Positions 42,021-51,653 are shown, numbered from the stretch's first letter. The stretch is 64,000 nt of DNA from CAZYBO01 sp964645205 (GCA_964645205.1 CAZYBO010000004.1:248001-312000), one strand, 5' to 3'. The notes: generated by a model not told the origin, from the letters alone. Numbers and translations are program-made.

Positions 42021-43415
42021 ATGGCAAAGTCCACTTCACACTATACCTGCCAATCCTGCGGCGCGGTGCACCCGAAATGGGCGGGCAAATGCGATGCGTG
42101 CGGGGCATGGAACAGCATCGTTGAGGAATCCGCAGGCGACGTCACGCCCAAGGGTCTATCCGGTGGAAAAGGCCGGAAAATCGATTGGGTAGCGCTGGAT
42201 AACGACGCGAAGGACGCCGCCCGCATCCCCGTGGGCATCGGCGAGCTAGACCGCGTATTGGGCGGCGGGCTGGTGGCAGGCTCGGCGGTTTTGATCGGTG
42301 GCGACCCCGGCATCGGCAAATCCACCGTATTGTTGCAGGCGGTGGTGGCCGCCAGCGCGCAAGGATTGTCCTGCGCCTATGTATCCGGGGAAGAATCCGC
42401 CGCGCAGGTGAGTTTACGCGCCCGCCGCCTAGGGCTGCTCAGCCCGCAGGTACAGCTCGCCTCGGCCACCTCGGTGCGCGACATTATCGCCAGCCTCGAC
42501 GTGCCGCATGCGCCCTCGCTCGTGGTGATCGACTCGATCCAGACCATGTATGTCGATAATATCGAAGCAGCGCCCGGCACGGTGTCGCAAGTGCGCGCGG
42601 CCAGTCACGAACTGATAAAACTGGCGAAAAAGCGCGGCATGACACTGTTTTTAGTCGGACACGTCACCAAAGACGGCCAGATCGCAGGGCCGCGCGTGCT
42701 GGAGCATATGGTCGATACGGTGCTGTATTTCGAAGGCGAGCGCGGTCACCAGTTCCGCATTTTGCGCGCCGTAAAAAACCGCTTCGGCGGCACCGATGAA
42801 ATCGGCGTATTCGAAATGACCGACGGGGGACTGCGCGAAGTGCCCAATCCTTCCGCATTATTTTTATCCTCGCGCGAGCATCCGGTCAGCGGAGCCTGCG
42901 TATTCGCAGGCATGGAAGGCACGCGTCCATTGCTGGTGGAAATTCAGGCGCTGGTATCGCCGAGCTATATGAGCAGCCCGCGCCGGGCTGTCGTAGGTTG
43001 GGACGCCAACCGCCTCGCAATGGTGCTGGCGGTGCTGGAAACACGCTGCAACATCCGTTTTTCCGACAAGGAAGTGTATTTAAACGTCGCAGGCGGCATC
43101 CGCGTGGGCGAACCCGCCGCCGACCTCGCAGTAGCCGCCGCCTTGCTGTCGGCACTGTACGACATGCCGCTGCCGCAAATGTCGGTGATGTTCGGCGAAA
43201 TCGGGCTTTCAGGGGAAATTCGTGGCGTGTCCCGCATGGAAGCAAGACTCAAGGAAGCCGAAAAACTAGGCTTTAAAAGCGCTTATCTTCCAAAAACCTC
43301 CGCGTTTAAAGGTTTGACGCTTTCGATAAAACCTGTAGAAACGGTAGCGGATTTGGCAAGGGGACTTTTCGGCGCAGGCGCGCGGAAAAAAGAGCCCGAC
43401 AGGATGAACGCATGA
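42021..43415 (+). CDS. radA: DNA repair protein RadA
   Basis: Branch-migration ATPase in recombinational repair. 464 residues: N-terminal zinc finger YTCQSCGAVHPKWAGKCDAC, RecA-like core with Walker A GGDPGIGKSTVLLQAVVAAS (about 95), the RadA motif KNRFGGTDEIGVFEM, and a Lon-like C-terminal domain (GGIRVGEPAADLAVAAALLS). Divergent from metH across 52 bases. Its ATG-side partner cvpA overlaps the stop by 4 bases. Confidence 0.96.
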   Translation: MAKSTSHYTCQSCGAVHPKWAGKCDACGAWNSIVEESAGDVTPKGLSGGKGRKIDWVALDNDAKDAARIPVGIGELDRVLGGGLVAGSAVLIGGDPGIGKSTVLLQAVVAASAQGLSCAYVSGEESAAQVSLRARRLGLLSPQVQLASATSVRDIIASLDVPHAPSLVVIDSIQTMYVDNIEAAPGTVSQVRAASHELIKLAKKRGMTLFLVGHVTKDGQIAGPRVLEHMVDTVLYFEGERGHQFRILRAVKNRFGGTDEIGVFEMTDGGLREVPNPSALFLSSREHPVSGACVFAGMEGTRPLLVEIQALVSPSYMSSPRRAVVGWDANRLAMVLAVLETRCNIRFSDKEVYLNVAGGIRVGEPAADLAVAAALLSALYDMPLPQMSVMFGEIGLSGEIRGVSRMEARLKEAEKLGFKSAYLPKTSAFKGLTLSIKPVETVADLARGLFGAGARKKEPDRMNA

Positions 43416-44059
43416 TCGAAACGCACCTCAATGTTTTTGACGCCACCGTGTTCGCGATCATGGCGTTGTCGTGCCTGTTCGCATTCTTCCGTGGTTTCGT
43501 GCGCGAGATATTGTCGCTGGGCGCATGGGTTGGCGCTGGTATCGTCACCATCTATTTTTTCCCGACGGTCGCCGAACTGCTGAAGGATAAATTCAAAGAT
43601 CCCATCGTCGCCGCCGGGTTCGGCACGCTCGGCATCTATATCGGCGCGCTCATCGTGTTTTCCATGCTCAACATGATGATCCTCAAATTTCTCAAAAGCG
43701 GCAGTGATGTCGGTATGCTCGACAATATGCTCGGGCTTGCGTTCGGCGCGTTTCGCGGCGCGTTCATCATCTCGCTCGGATTTTTCCTCATCACGGTAGT
43801 AGTGGCGGAAAAAGAATACCCTAAATGGATCAAGGAATCGGTCACGCATCCCTATGCCGAAAAAGGCGCGATGATGCTGGTGAAAGTCGCGCCCGATTAC
43901 CTGAAGAAAATTTCGTCGCTGCAGAAAAAAATGGCCGCCGAAGGCGAAGATAAAAAAGCATTCTGGAAACATCTTCCCAAGCAAGAGGAAGAAGATACCG
44001 ATCAGGGATATGGGCGCAGCAACACCAACCAACTCGACCGGATCATAGAAAGCAAATGA
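43412..44059 (+). CDS. cvpA: CvpA family membrane protein
   Basis: 215 residues with four membrane helices (about 10-125) and a long charged cytoplasmic tail. FDATVFAIMALSCLFAFFRG and FVREILSLGAWVGAGIV are CvpA-like. Needed for colicin V export in E. coli; the general role is in envelope homeostasis. Overlaps radA and purF by 4 bases each, the usual radA-cvpA-purF order. Confidence 0.92.
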   Translation: MIETHLNVFDATVFAIMALSCLFAFFRGFVREILSLGAWVGAGIVTIYFFPTVAELLKDKFKDPIVAAGFGTLGIYIGALIVFSMLNMMILKFLKSGSDVGMLDNMLGLAFGAFRGAFIISLGFFLITVVVAEKEYPKWIKESVTHPYAEKGAMMLVKVAPDYLKKISSLQKKMAAEGEDKKAFWKHLPKQEEEDTDQGYGRSNTNQLDRIIESK

Positions 44060-45519
44060 CAGACATCAGCCACCACCCGTTTGACGGCGATACGCTGCAC
44101 GAAGAATGCGGTGTATTCGGTATTTTCGGCCATCAGGACGCATCGGCGCACGTGGCGCTGGGGTTACACGCGCTGCAACATCGCGGGCAGGAAGCCGCGG
44201 GCATCGTGAGCTTCGACGGCGTGCAGTTTTACACCCACCGCGCGCTGGGGCTGGTAGGCGATAATTTCAACTCCGCCTCGATTATCGGCAAATTGAAAGG
44301 CCATATCGCCATCGGCCATAACCGCTATTCCACCACCGGGGACACGCTGCTGCGCAACGTGCAGCCCCTGTTCGGCGACTTCAGTTTCGGCGGCCTCGCG
44401 GTGGCGCACAACGGCAACCTCACCAACGCCATGACGCTGCGCAAGCAACTCATCGACATAGGCTGCCTGTTCCAGTCCACCTCCGACACGGAAGTGATCG
44501 TGCATCTCATCGCGCTGTCCAAGCAAAGCTCGGTGGAAGACCGGTTGTTCGACGCGCTTTCGCGCGTGGAAGGCGCCTATTCACTGGTGGTGATGGCCAA
44601 CGGCGTGATGATGGGCGTGCGCGATCCGCTGGGCGTGCGCCCGCTGGTGATCGGCAAGCTAGGCGACACCACCATCCTCGCGTCGGAAACCTGCGCGCTG
44701 GACATCGTCGGCGCGGAGTATGTGCGCGACGTCGAGCCGGGCGAAATCGTGATTATCACCGCATCGGGCATGCGTTCGGTAAAACCGTTCCAGAAGGTGC
44801 AGAAGCGTTTCTGCATCTTCGAATATGTTTATTTCTCGCGCCCCGATTCGATCAGCGAAGGCCTCAATGTCTATGAAACCCGCCAGCGCATCGGTGCGTT
44901 CCTTGCGCGTGAATCCCCCGTGGACGCCGACGTCGTCGTGCCCGTGCCGGATTCCGGCATTCCCGGCGCGCTGGGCTACGCCAAGGAATCAGGCATCCCG
45001 TTCGAGCTGGGCATCATCCGCAACCATTATGTCGGCCGCACCTTCATCGAGCCGTCCGACCATGTACGGCACTTAGGCGTGAAGCTCAAGCACAACGCCA
45101 ACCGCAGCATGATCGAAGGCAAGCGCGTGATCCTCGTGGACGACAGCATCGTGCGCGGCACCACCTCAAAAAAAATCGTGAACATGGTGCGCGAAGCGGG
45201 CGCGCGCGAAGTGCATATGCGCATCGCCAGCCCGCCGACCACCCATTCCTGTTTCTACGGCGTGGACACGCCCACGCGCGACCAGTTGCTGGCGGCAAAA
45301 CATACGGTAGCGAGCATGGCGGAAATCATCGGTGCCGACAGCCTCGCCTTCATTTCGCTGAACGGCATGTACCGCGCCGTCTCCGGCCAGCCGCGCAATA
45401 ACTTCGCGCCGCAATATTGCGACGCCTGTTTCTCCGGCGACTACCCCATCCCGCTGACGGATGCGGACAGCGCCGCAGGCGGCCAGCAGAACGATTTGTT
45501 CTCATTTTCAGAAGTATAG
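44056..45519 (+). CDS. purF: Amidophosphoribosyltransferase
   Basis: First step of purine synthesis: PRPP plus glutamine to phosphoribosylamine. 487 residues. A propeptide of about 17 residues precedes the glutaminase cysteine in HEECGVFGIFGHQDASAHVA. Cysteines in SETCALDIVGAE, TTHSCFYGVD and YCDACFSG match the [4Fe-4S] ligands of the Bacillus-type enzyme, so this is the Fe-S, processed class. PRPP loop VILVDDSIVRGTTSKKIV near 355. Confidence 0.97.
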   Translation: MTDISHHPFDGDTLHEECGVFGIFGHQDASAHVALGLHALQHRGQEAAGIVSFDGVQFYTHRALGLVGDNFNSASIIGKLKGHIAIGHNRYSTTGDTLLRNVQPLFGDFSFGGLAVAHNGNLTNAMTLRKQLIDIGCLFQSTSDTEVIVHLIALSKQSSVEDRLFDALSRVEGAYSLVVMANGVMMGVRDPLGVRPLVIGKLGDTTILASETCALDIVGAEYVRDVEPGEIVIITASGMRSVKPFQKVQKRFCIFEYVYFSRPDSISEGLNVYETRQRIGAFLARESPVDADVVVPVPDSGIPGALGYAKESGIPFELGIIRNHYVGRTFIEPSDHVRHLGVKLKHNANRSMIEGKRVILVDDSIVRGTTSKKIVNMVREAGAREVHMRIASPPTTHSCFYGVDTPTRDQLLAAKHTVASMAEIIGADSLAFISLNGMYRAVSGQPRNNFAPQYCDACFSGDYPIPLTDADSAAGGQQNDLFSFSEV

Positions 45520-45527
45520 GATAGCTT

Positions 45528-46052
45528 ATGAAAAAAACCGCTTTGTTGCTGCTCGCGCTCGCCGCGTCCGCCTGCACGCCTGCCAACGAATACCAGCCGC
45601 CGCAGGGCAAGCATGTTGCTATTCTCACAGGCCACACCGTCCGCCCCGACAATGTACTGAACGTCGGCCCCGACTGGGCTTATACCGAGATACGCGCGGT
45701 CGACAACCAGCCGGTTACCTACGGCGCTTTCGGGAAAATCGGCACTGATTACGGCTTCTCGCCCAAATCGAAATCCGAAATTCCGTTGCTCGCAGGTACG
45801 CATACCATCACCATGCACACGGAATTCAACAACGGGTTCTTCGGCGTATGTCCCTGCAATGCTATAACCAGCGTGAAGGGCAAGTTCATCTCCGGCAAAC
45901 GCTACCGCGTGGTATCGTCGGTTGACGGCGCGGACGTAAAGACGTGGATCGTCGATGAACAGACCAACGCGACCGTCTCCGACATCGGATCCGGCAATTA
46001 CCGCCGCTCGCCACGGGATGTCGTCGTTCCCGTCTTCGTGCCCGCGAAATAG
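45528..46052 (+). CDS. Predicted lipoprotein of unknown function
   Basis: 174 residues. Hydrophobic N-terminus with a cysteine in LALAASACTPANEY (about 18), an acceptable though not perfect lipobox. The mature part is beta-rich with two cysteines in FFGVCPCNAITSVKGKF. Family not recognised. Expressed after purF (8 bases) and before the SDR gene (2 bases). Confidence 0.7.
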   Translation: MKKTALLLLALAASACTPANEYQPPQGKHVAILTGHTVRPDNVLNVGPDWAYTEIRAVDNQPVTYGAFGKIGTDYGFSPKSKSEIPLLAGTHTITMHTEFNNGFFGVCPCNAITSVKGKFISGKRYRVVSSVDGADVKTWIVDEQTNATVSDIGSGNYRRSPRDVVVPVFVPAK

Positions 46053-46054
46053 CC

Positions 46055-46756
46055 ATGCTGCAAGGCCGCATCGCCCTCATCACCGGCGCGTCGCGCGGCA
46101 TTGGGCAGGCGGTGGCGAAGCGTTTTGCGAAGGAAGGCGCGCACGTCATCCTTGTGGCACGCAATAAAAAAGGGCTGGAAGAAACCGACGACGCCATTCG
46201 TTCCGCAGGCGGAACGGCTACGCTGGTGGAAATGAACCTGACAGATTTTCCGAAGATCGAACTGCTGGCGCAGAATATCGCGCAGCGTTTCGGCAGGCTG
46301 GATATTCTCGTAGGCAACGCCGCCATCCTCGGCGAGCTGACACCGGTGCCGCATCTTTCTCCCGCTGATTGGGACAAGGTGATGGCGATCAACCTCACCG
46401 CAAACTGGCATCTGATTCGCTGCTTGGATGCGCTGCTGAAATCCTCCAACGCTCCGCGCGCCATGTTCGTCACCTCAGGCGTCACCGAGCATATCCACGC
46501 CTATTGGGGCGCGTACGCCACCAGTAAAGCCGCGCTGGAAACGCTGGTGGAAACCTACGCTGCCGAAAACGCCAAATCCCCGCTGCGCGTCAACCTCATC
46601 GACCCCGGCGCGGTACGCACGCGCATGCGCGCGCAAGCCATGCCCGGTGAAGACCCGATGACGCTGCCGGAAGCGGACGCCATCACGGAATTATTCGTCA
46701 CGCTCGCAGGCGGGAACCTGCGCGACACAGGAAGGAAATTCTCTTGCCGCTCCTGA
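46055..46756 (+). CDS. Short-chain dehydrogenase/reductase
   Basis: 233 residues, classical SDR: nucleotide motif ALITGASRGIGQAVAKRFAK, VGNAAILGE in the NNAG position, a TSG serine region (MFVTSGVTEH) and YATSKAALETLVETYAAENA with the catalytic tyrosine and lysine. The substrate cannot be deduced. SDR genes often follow purF in Alphaproteobacteria. Its last codons overlap the start of the next gene. Confidence 0.88.
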   Translation: MLQGRIALITGASRGIGQAVAKRFAKEGAHVILVARNKKGLEETDDAIRSAGGTATLVEMNLTDFPKIELLAQNIAQRFGRLDILVGNAAILGELTPVPHLSPADWDKVMAINLTANWHLIRCLDALLKSSNAPRAMFVTSGVTEHIHAYWGAYATSKAALETLVETYAAENAKSPLRVNLIDPGAVRTRMRAQAMPGEDPMTLPEADAITELFVTLAGGNLRDTGRKFSCRS

Positions 46757-47454
46757 TTCGCGCCCCATTGAAAGCCCTGCGCTCGCTGCTCATCCCGGGC
46801 ATGGGCATGATCGCCTTCTGGTCGGTGCTGCTGGCGCTTGGCGTGCTCACCCTGTTCGTAATCGCGATAGGCTTCGCATTCGACTGGTGGAGCGGCCATC
46901 TCGCCAGCACGCTGCTTGCGCCGTGGCTGGGCTGGATGGGTGCGCTCGGCGCATTTTTCGTGGCGTGGCTGCTGTTCCCCGGCATCATGCCCATCTTCGT
47001 CAATTTCTTCGACAACCGCATCGCCAGCCTCATCGAGCGCCACGAATACGCCGCCACGCCAGCGCGCGAAAACCCCTTCTGGCCGGAGCTGTGGCACGAC
47101 GTGCGCTTCAGCCTGCTTGCGATTTTCCTGAATATCGCCATCCTGCCGCTATACCTGCTGCCGGTGCTCAACCTGTTTATTTTCTACCTGCTCAACGGGT
47201 ATCTACTAGGACGCGAATTTTTTATCATGGTTGCACGCAGGCATATGCCTATCGAGCAGGCCGTCGCCCTGCGCAAGACCCACGGGCGCATGGTCACGCT
47301 GTCGGGCATGATGCTGGCTTTGCTCGCGACGCTGCCGTTTATCAACCTGTTCGCGCCTTTCTGGGGCATCGCGCTGATGACGCATCTCTACCATGGCGTG
47401 AAAGGTACGCCCGCTTCGACATTGATTAGCCCGCGCATCGGTGGTAATTTGTAG
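46744..47454 (+). CDS. EI24/CysZ-like membrane protein
   Basis: 236 residues with four or more membrane helices: APWLGWMGALGAFFVAWLLF near 60 and ILPLYLLPVLNLFIFYLLNG near 135. The latter, followed by LLGREFFIMVARRHM, is characteristic of the EI24/CysZ family (CysZ imports sulfate). Start is TTG 46744, overlapping the SDR stop by 13 bases. A sulfate role would fit cysI elsewhere but is inference. Confidence 0.8.
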   Translation: MPLLIRAPLKALRSLLIPGMGMIAFWSVLLALGVLTLFVIAIGFAFDWWSGHLASTLLAPWLGWMGALGAFFVAWLLFPGIMPIFVNFFDNRIASLIERHEYAATPARENPFWPELWHDVRFSLLAIFLNIAILPLYLLPVLNLFIFYLLNGYLLGREFFIMVARRHMPIEQAVALRKTHGRMVTLSGMMLALLATLPFINLFAPFWGIALMTHLYHGVKGTPASTLISPRIGGNL

Positions 47455-47482
47455 GCGACCTGCATATTACAAGGAGGCTTTC

Positions 47483-47884
47483 ATGCAATACAAACTCTGG
47501 GCGGCGCTTGCTGCCGTTACGTTCACCGCCGTTTCCGCGCATGCGCAGGAACAGGCGCAGCCGCAATCTTCGCCCGTGCCACTGCCGCAATCGGTGCAGC
47601 GCCCTGCGGAGATGCCGTTGATGGGCGTGGGCGGTGCGGCCATGCACGCCAAAACCCGTCAGGAAGCTATCGAGAACACAAAAAAGCGCCTGGCCGATCT
47701 GGAAAAGATGACGGACGCCGAATGGGAAACCATGCGCCAACAGCGCGTGGATCGCATCGGCAAGCTGCGCAGCATGCCGCCGGAAGAGCGCGAAAAACTC
47801 CGCCAGCAGATGCTCGAAAAACGCAAGGCTGCAGCGGGTGCTGCCGCACCTGCGGCAACGACTCCGCCCGCAGTTAAGCCTTAA
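47483..47884 (+). CDS. Exported small protein of unknown function
   Basis: 133 residues from ATG 47483, with AAGGAGG 5 bases upstream. Signal peptide ending AVSAHA (cleavage near 20), a glutamine/proline-rich stretch, then a charged helix (EWETMRQQRVDRIGKLRSMP) and an alanine-rich tail. No domain recognised; likely periplasmic. Converges with icd, overlapping by 11 bases. Confidence 0.72.
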   Translation: MQYKLWAALAAVTFTAVSAHAQEQAQPQSSPVPLPQSVQRPAEMPLMGVGGAAMHAKTRQEAIENTKKRLADLEKMTDAEWETMRQQRVDRIGKLRSMPPEEREKLRQQMLEKRKAAAGAAAPAATTPPAVKP

Positions 47885-49091
47885 CCGCCGCGCGCAGGCG
47901 CTCGTCCAGCTTGTCGAGGAACTGCGTGGTGGTAAGATACGGCTGCTTCTCGTCGATCAGCGACGCTAAATCCTTGGTCATAAAGCCTGCCTCCACCGTT
48001 TCGATGCAGGTTTTCTCCAGCGCTTCTGCGAACGCGGCCACGTCCGGCGTGGCGTCGAACTTGGCGCGGTAGGACAATCCGCGCGTCCATGCAAAAATGG
48101 ATGCAATCGGATTGGTGGATGTCTCCTTGCCCTGCTGGTAGAGCCGGAAGTGGCGCGTTACCGTGCCGTGCGCGGCTTCCGCCTCGATGGTGTTGCCATC
48201 GGGCGTCATCAGCACCGAGGTCATCAGACCAAGCGAGCCGAACCCCTGCGCTACGGTGTCCGACTGCACGTCGCCGTCGTAATTCTTGCACGCCCACAGG
48301 AATCCGCCCGGCCATTTCAGCGCCATGGCAACCATGTCGTCGATCAGCCGGTGTTCGTAGGTCAGCCCTTCTTTGGTAAAGGCAGCTGCAAATTCTTTCG
48401 TATAGATTTCCTGGAATATATCCTTGAAGCGCCCGTCATAGACTTTGAGGATGGTGTTCTTGGTGGAAAGATAGAGCGGGTATTTGCGCTGCAGCGCGTA
48501 GTTAAAACAGGCACGCGCGAAGCCGCGGATGGATTCGTCGAGATTGTACATGCCCATCGCCACGCCCGCTGTCGGGAAATCGAATACTTCGTGCTGCACG
48601 GGCGCACCGCCATCTTTGGGCGTATAGGTCATGGTCAGTTTTCCCGCGCCGGGAATGATAAAATCGGTAGCGCGGTACTGGTCGCCGAACGCATGGCGGC
48701 CGATGACGATCGGCTGCGTCCAGCCCGGTACGAGGCGCGGCACGTTTTTGCAGATGATCGGCTCGCGGAACACCGTGCCGTCGAGTACGTTACGGATGGT
48801 GCCGTTGGGCGACTTCCACATTTTCTTGAGATTGAATTCCTTGACCCGCGCCTCGTCGGGGGTGATCGTCGCGCATTTGACCCCTACCCCGTATTGCTGA
48901 ATGGCTTTGGCGGCATCGGTAGTGATTTTGTCCTCGGTGGCGTCCCGGCTCTCGATGGAGAGGTCGAAATACTTCAAATCCACGGCCAGATACGGCAAAA
49001 TCAGCTTTTCCTTGATGAAGCGCCACATCACGCGGGTCATCTCATCGCCGTCAATCTCCACTATAGGCGTTTTTACTTGTATTTTAGCCAT
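47874..49091 (-). CDS. icd: NADP-dependent isocitrate dehydrogenase
   Basis: TCA-cycle enzyme converting isocitrate to 2-oxoglutarate with NADPH formation. 405 residues of the homodimeric, eukaryote-like type II usual in Alphaproteobacteria: IVEIDGDEMTRVMWRFIKEK, SPNGTIRNVLDGTVFREPI (substrate serine and asparagine), and YDGDVQSDTVAQGFGSLGLM with metal aspartates. Complete. Upstream gap 49092-49303 holds a weak ATACCCC/GGGGTAT hairpin and nothing else I can identify. Confidence 0.96.
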   Translation of the reverse strand: MAKIQVKTPIVEIDGDEMTRVMWRFIKEKLILPYLAVDLKYFDLSIESRDATEDKITTDAAKAIQQYGVGVKCATITPDEARVKEFNLKKMWKSPNGTIRNVLDGTVFREPIICKNVPRLVPGWTQPIVIGRHAFGDQYRATDFIIPGAGKLTMTYTPKDGGAPVQHEVFDFPTAGVAMGMYNLDESIRGFARACFNYALQRKYPLYLSTKNTILKVYDGRFKDIFQEIYTKEFAAAFTKEGLTYEHRLIDDMVAMALKWPGGFLWACKNYDGDVQSDTVAQGFGSLGLMTSVLMTPDGNTIEAEAAHGTVTRHFRLYQQGKETSTNPIASIFAWTRGLSYRAKFDATPDVAAFAEALEKTCIETVEAGFMTKDLASLIDEKQPYLTTTQFLDKLDERLRAAVKA

Positions 49092-49303
49092 TTAGCCCCC
49101 CCGCTGCGGTTAGAGTCGTTTCCAGTATACCCCGCTTGAGTTCCCCGCGAAAGGGGGTATGCGTTCGCTGTCATAGGAGAGTGTCTCGAAATTGTTCCTC
49201 GCCGCTGTAGCAAAACTTGCCCGATAACACGGAGACGTAATAACCGAGACGGTACAAAGCCACCGCGCAGCTCCAGAAGAATTATCGCGGAACTGAGCAG
49301 GAT

Positions 49304-50332
49304 TTAGATTTTGGGTTTTTGTACGATAGCGGCGTACCAGCCGAGCCCGTCATATTCTTGGTAGCCCAGCGTTTTCGCAAACGCGACCAGTTCGCCCTTC
49401 GTATTGAAATAATGACCCTTCTGTTGCCCGCCATGCTCAAGCGTGTAGGGCGTCAGCAGGCCGCTATTGTCGGATGCGGCGATAACGCGGAAGTGATGGT
49501 CGAGCAGCATGACGCGGCTGCGTTTCCATTCTTCTTCGGATAAAGCAGGCTCGGTCTGCACGATGACCCTCGCCTGATCGTCCCAGTCGAAATAGACGCC
49601 GAGCACGCCGAGAGTTTTCCCGTCCACTTTGCCCCCGGTGCGCACGGCGGTGGCGTATACGGCCACCATCTTGTTGTCATGCAGCGGATCGCGGTAAATA
49701 TCGTCTACGATATACTGGTCGCCGCTGGTGGTGGCGAAGGCTCTCTTGACCCATGTCAGGTTCGACATGTCGGTGCCGGTCACCTGATGGAATTTTGAAG
49801 GCTGCGAACAAGCTATAGCTTTCCCGCCCGCACCCACCAGTACGAGGTTGAGGTACACGGAGTAGAAACGGTTGATGAGGCCGAGCCGGTCGACTGCATG
49901 GCTGATCTCGCCTTTGTCCATCGACTGCAGGCATTTGAACAGCGCGTCGTCGGTCGCCCACCAGCGCACGTCGGCGGTGCGCTCGTAGAGGTTGCGCACG
50001 ATGAGCTGCACCAGCGTCTGCGACATTTCCGAAAGTCGCGAAAATTCTTTTTCATCGAACTGGCGCTGGAGAACGGAGGTCTGGGACTGGATTTCCTTGA
50101 TGACGTCGGTGCGCAATTCCTTGGAATTGTCGCCCGCCTGCTTAGCGAGGTTTTTGACTTCGCTGGCAACCACCGCGAAGCCCTTGCCCGCATCGCCCGC
50201 GCGCGCCGCCTCGATCGTAGCATTCAGGGCGAGAAGATTGGTCTGCCCGGCGATAGCTTCGCTGGTCTTGGCAAACTTCTCGATCCGTCCCTGAATGTTA
50301 GTGATGATCGTGGCGATGCTTACATCGTTCAT
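49304..50332 (-). CDS. Chemoreceptor-like protein with N-terminal signalling tip and C-terminal sensor-like domain
   Basis: 342 residues from ATG 50330-50332. The most conserved part of methyl-accepting proteins, the hairpin tip EAIAGQTNLLALNATIEAAR followed by AGDAGKGFAVVASEVKNLA, lies at residues about 24-65. It is followed by a helix and a large cache-like sensor region (GAGGKAIACSQPSKFHQVTG near 175, then VAVYATAVRTGG). This order is the reverse of standard receptors, there is no membrane helix or HAMP domain, and the signalling part is very short. It starts 4 bases after amtB, so both are one unit. A link to ammonium sensing is inference. Confidence 0.78.
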   Translation of the reverse strand: MNDVSIATIITNIQGRIEKFAKTSEAIAGQTNLLALNATIEAARAGDAGKGFAVVASEVKNLAKQAGDNSKELRTDVIKEIQSQTSVLQRQFDEKEFSRLSEMSQTLVQLIVRNLYERTADVRWWATDDALFKCLQSMDKGEISHAVDRLGLINRFYSVYLNLVLVGAGGKAIACSQPSKFHQVTGTDMSNLTWVKRAFATTSGDQYIVDDIYRDPLHDNKMVAVYATAVRTGGKVDGKTLGVLGVYFDWDDQARVIVQTEPALSEEEWKRSRVMLLDHHFRVIAASDNSGLLTPYTLEHGGQQKGHYFNTKGELVAFAKTLGYQEYDGLGWYAAIVQKPKI

Positions 50333-50336
50333 GAGG

Positions 50337-51653
50337 TTACCCTTGCGAGCGCCTGTCGTGGAAGCGCGACACTTCGCCATGCACGGCCACATCGAGACCC
50401 TTGGTTTCCTCTTCTTCCGTCACGCGGATCGGCGTGATGACGTTGACAACCTTGATCAGCACGTAGGTCATAACGGCGGTGTATACCGTCACTGCGACTA
50501 CGGCAGTCAGGTTGGCGATGAACAGCTTGGATTCGCCGCTCACCAGCAAGCCTTCCACCGTCACGGCGGAGTTGACCGCTTTGGTGGCGAACATGCCGGT
50601 CATGATCGCGCCCAGAATACCGCCCATGCCGTGGCACGCGAATACGTCCAGCGCATCGTCGAGGTGCGTTTTGGTTTTGATGATATGAGCAAGCACGTTA
50701 CAGATGATGCCTGCCAGCGCGCACATGATGATGGCCGAGGAGACGGTCACGAAACCGGCGGCCGGCGTGATCGCAACCAAACCCACCACAAGGCCGATAG
50801 CGGCGCCTACGGCGCTCGGCTTGCTGTGGCGCATCCAGTCTATCATCATCCACGAGATCATCGCGGCGGCAGCGCCTACGAAGGTGGTCATGAACGCATG
50901 CGCGGCGAGGTGGTTGGCGGCAATCGCGGAACCGGCGTTGAAGCCGAACCAGCCGAACCACAGCAGGGCGGCGCCCAGCATGATCATCGACACGTCGTTG
51001 GGACGGTTCACTTCGCTGGCGTTGATACGCTTACCAAACATGAGCGCGGCGACAAGACCCGCAACGCCGGCGGTGATATGCACCACCAGACCGCCTGCGA
51101 AATCGAGACCGCCATCCGCTAAAATCCAGCCCTTCGCGCCCCATACCCAATGGGCGACAGGCGCGTAAACGAACAGGCTCCACAGCCCGAGCAGGAACAT
51201 CCATGCTTTGAAATGCACGCGCTCCGCGATAGCGCCGGTAATCAGCGCCGGGGTGATAACCGCGAACATCATCTGGAAGGCTACGAACGCGTAATGCGGC
51301 ACTTTCGCGTCACCGTATAACTGGCCGCTCAGCCCATCGAGCATGAAGAACGACATGTCGCCGATCCAAGCGTTACCGTCGCTGAAGGCAAGGCTGTAAC
51401 CGAGCACGACCCAGATCAGGCCGACCACCGCCAGCGCCACGAAATTCTGCAACAGGGTGGACACCACGTTTTTGCGATTCACCATGCCCGCGTAGAAAAA
51501 CGCAAGGCCGGGCGTCATGAGCATCACCAGCGCGGCGCAAATGAGCAGCCACGCGGTGTTACCCGCATCGGGCACCGCAGGCGCGGCGTCTTGCGCGAAG
51601 GAAGGCGCGGTTAAAAGCAGAAACGGTAAGGCGGATGAGAGTATTTTTTTCAT
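50337..51653 (-). CDS. amtB: Ammonium transporter
   Basis: 438 residues from ATG 51651-51653, preceded by GGGGA; a frame extension to 51698 is unlikely. Signal peptide (LPFLLLTAPSFAQ), then about eleven helices with Amt signatures: NTAWLLICAALVMLMTPGLA, FFYAGMVNRKNVVSTLLQNF, APVAHWVWGAKGWI, DFAGGLVVHITAGVAGLVAA and FACHGMGGILGAIMTGMFAT. Imports ammonium at low concentration. No glnK is adjacent, unlike most bacteria; instead a chemoreceptor-like gene follows. Confidence 0.95.
   Translation of the reverse strand: MKKILSSALPFLLLTAPSFAQDAAPAVPDAGNTAWLLICAALVMLMTPGLAFFYAGMVNRKNVVSTLLQNFVALAVVGLIWVVLGYSLAFSDGNAWIGDMSFFMLDGLSGQLYGDAKVPHYAFVAFQMMFAVITPALITGAIAERVHFKAWMFLLGLWSLFVYAPVAHWVWGAKGWILADGGLDFAGGLVVHITAGVAGLVAALMFGKRINASEVNRPNDVSMIMLGAALLWFGWFGFNAGSAIAANHLAAHAFMTTFVGAAAAMISWMMIDWMRHSKPSAVGAAIGLVVGLVAITPAAGFVTVSSAIIMCALAGIICNVLAHIIKTKTHLDDALDVFACHGMGGILGAIMTGMFATKAVNSAVTVEGLLVSGESKLFIANLTAVVAVTVYTAVMTYVLIKVVNVITPIRVTEEEETKGLDVAVHGEVSRFHDRRSQG

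Noticed and set aside
49092..49303. Possible small RNA or gene upstream of icd
   Set aside because: Only a weak ATACCCC/GGGGTAT stem is present. No promoter-terminator pair and no open frame with a ribosome site.
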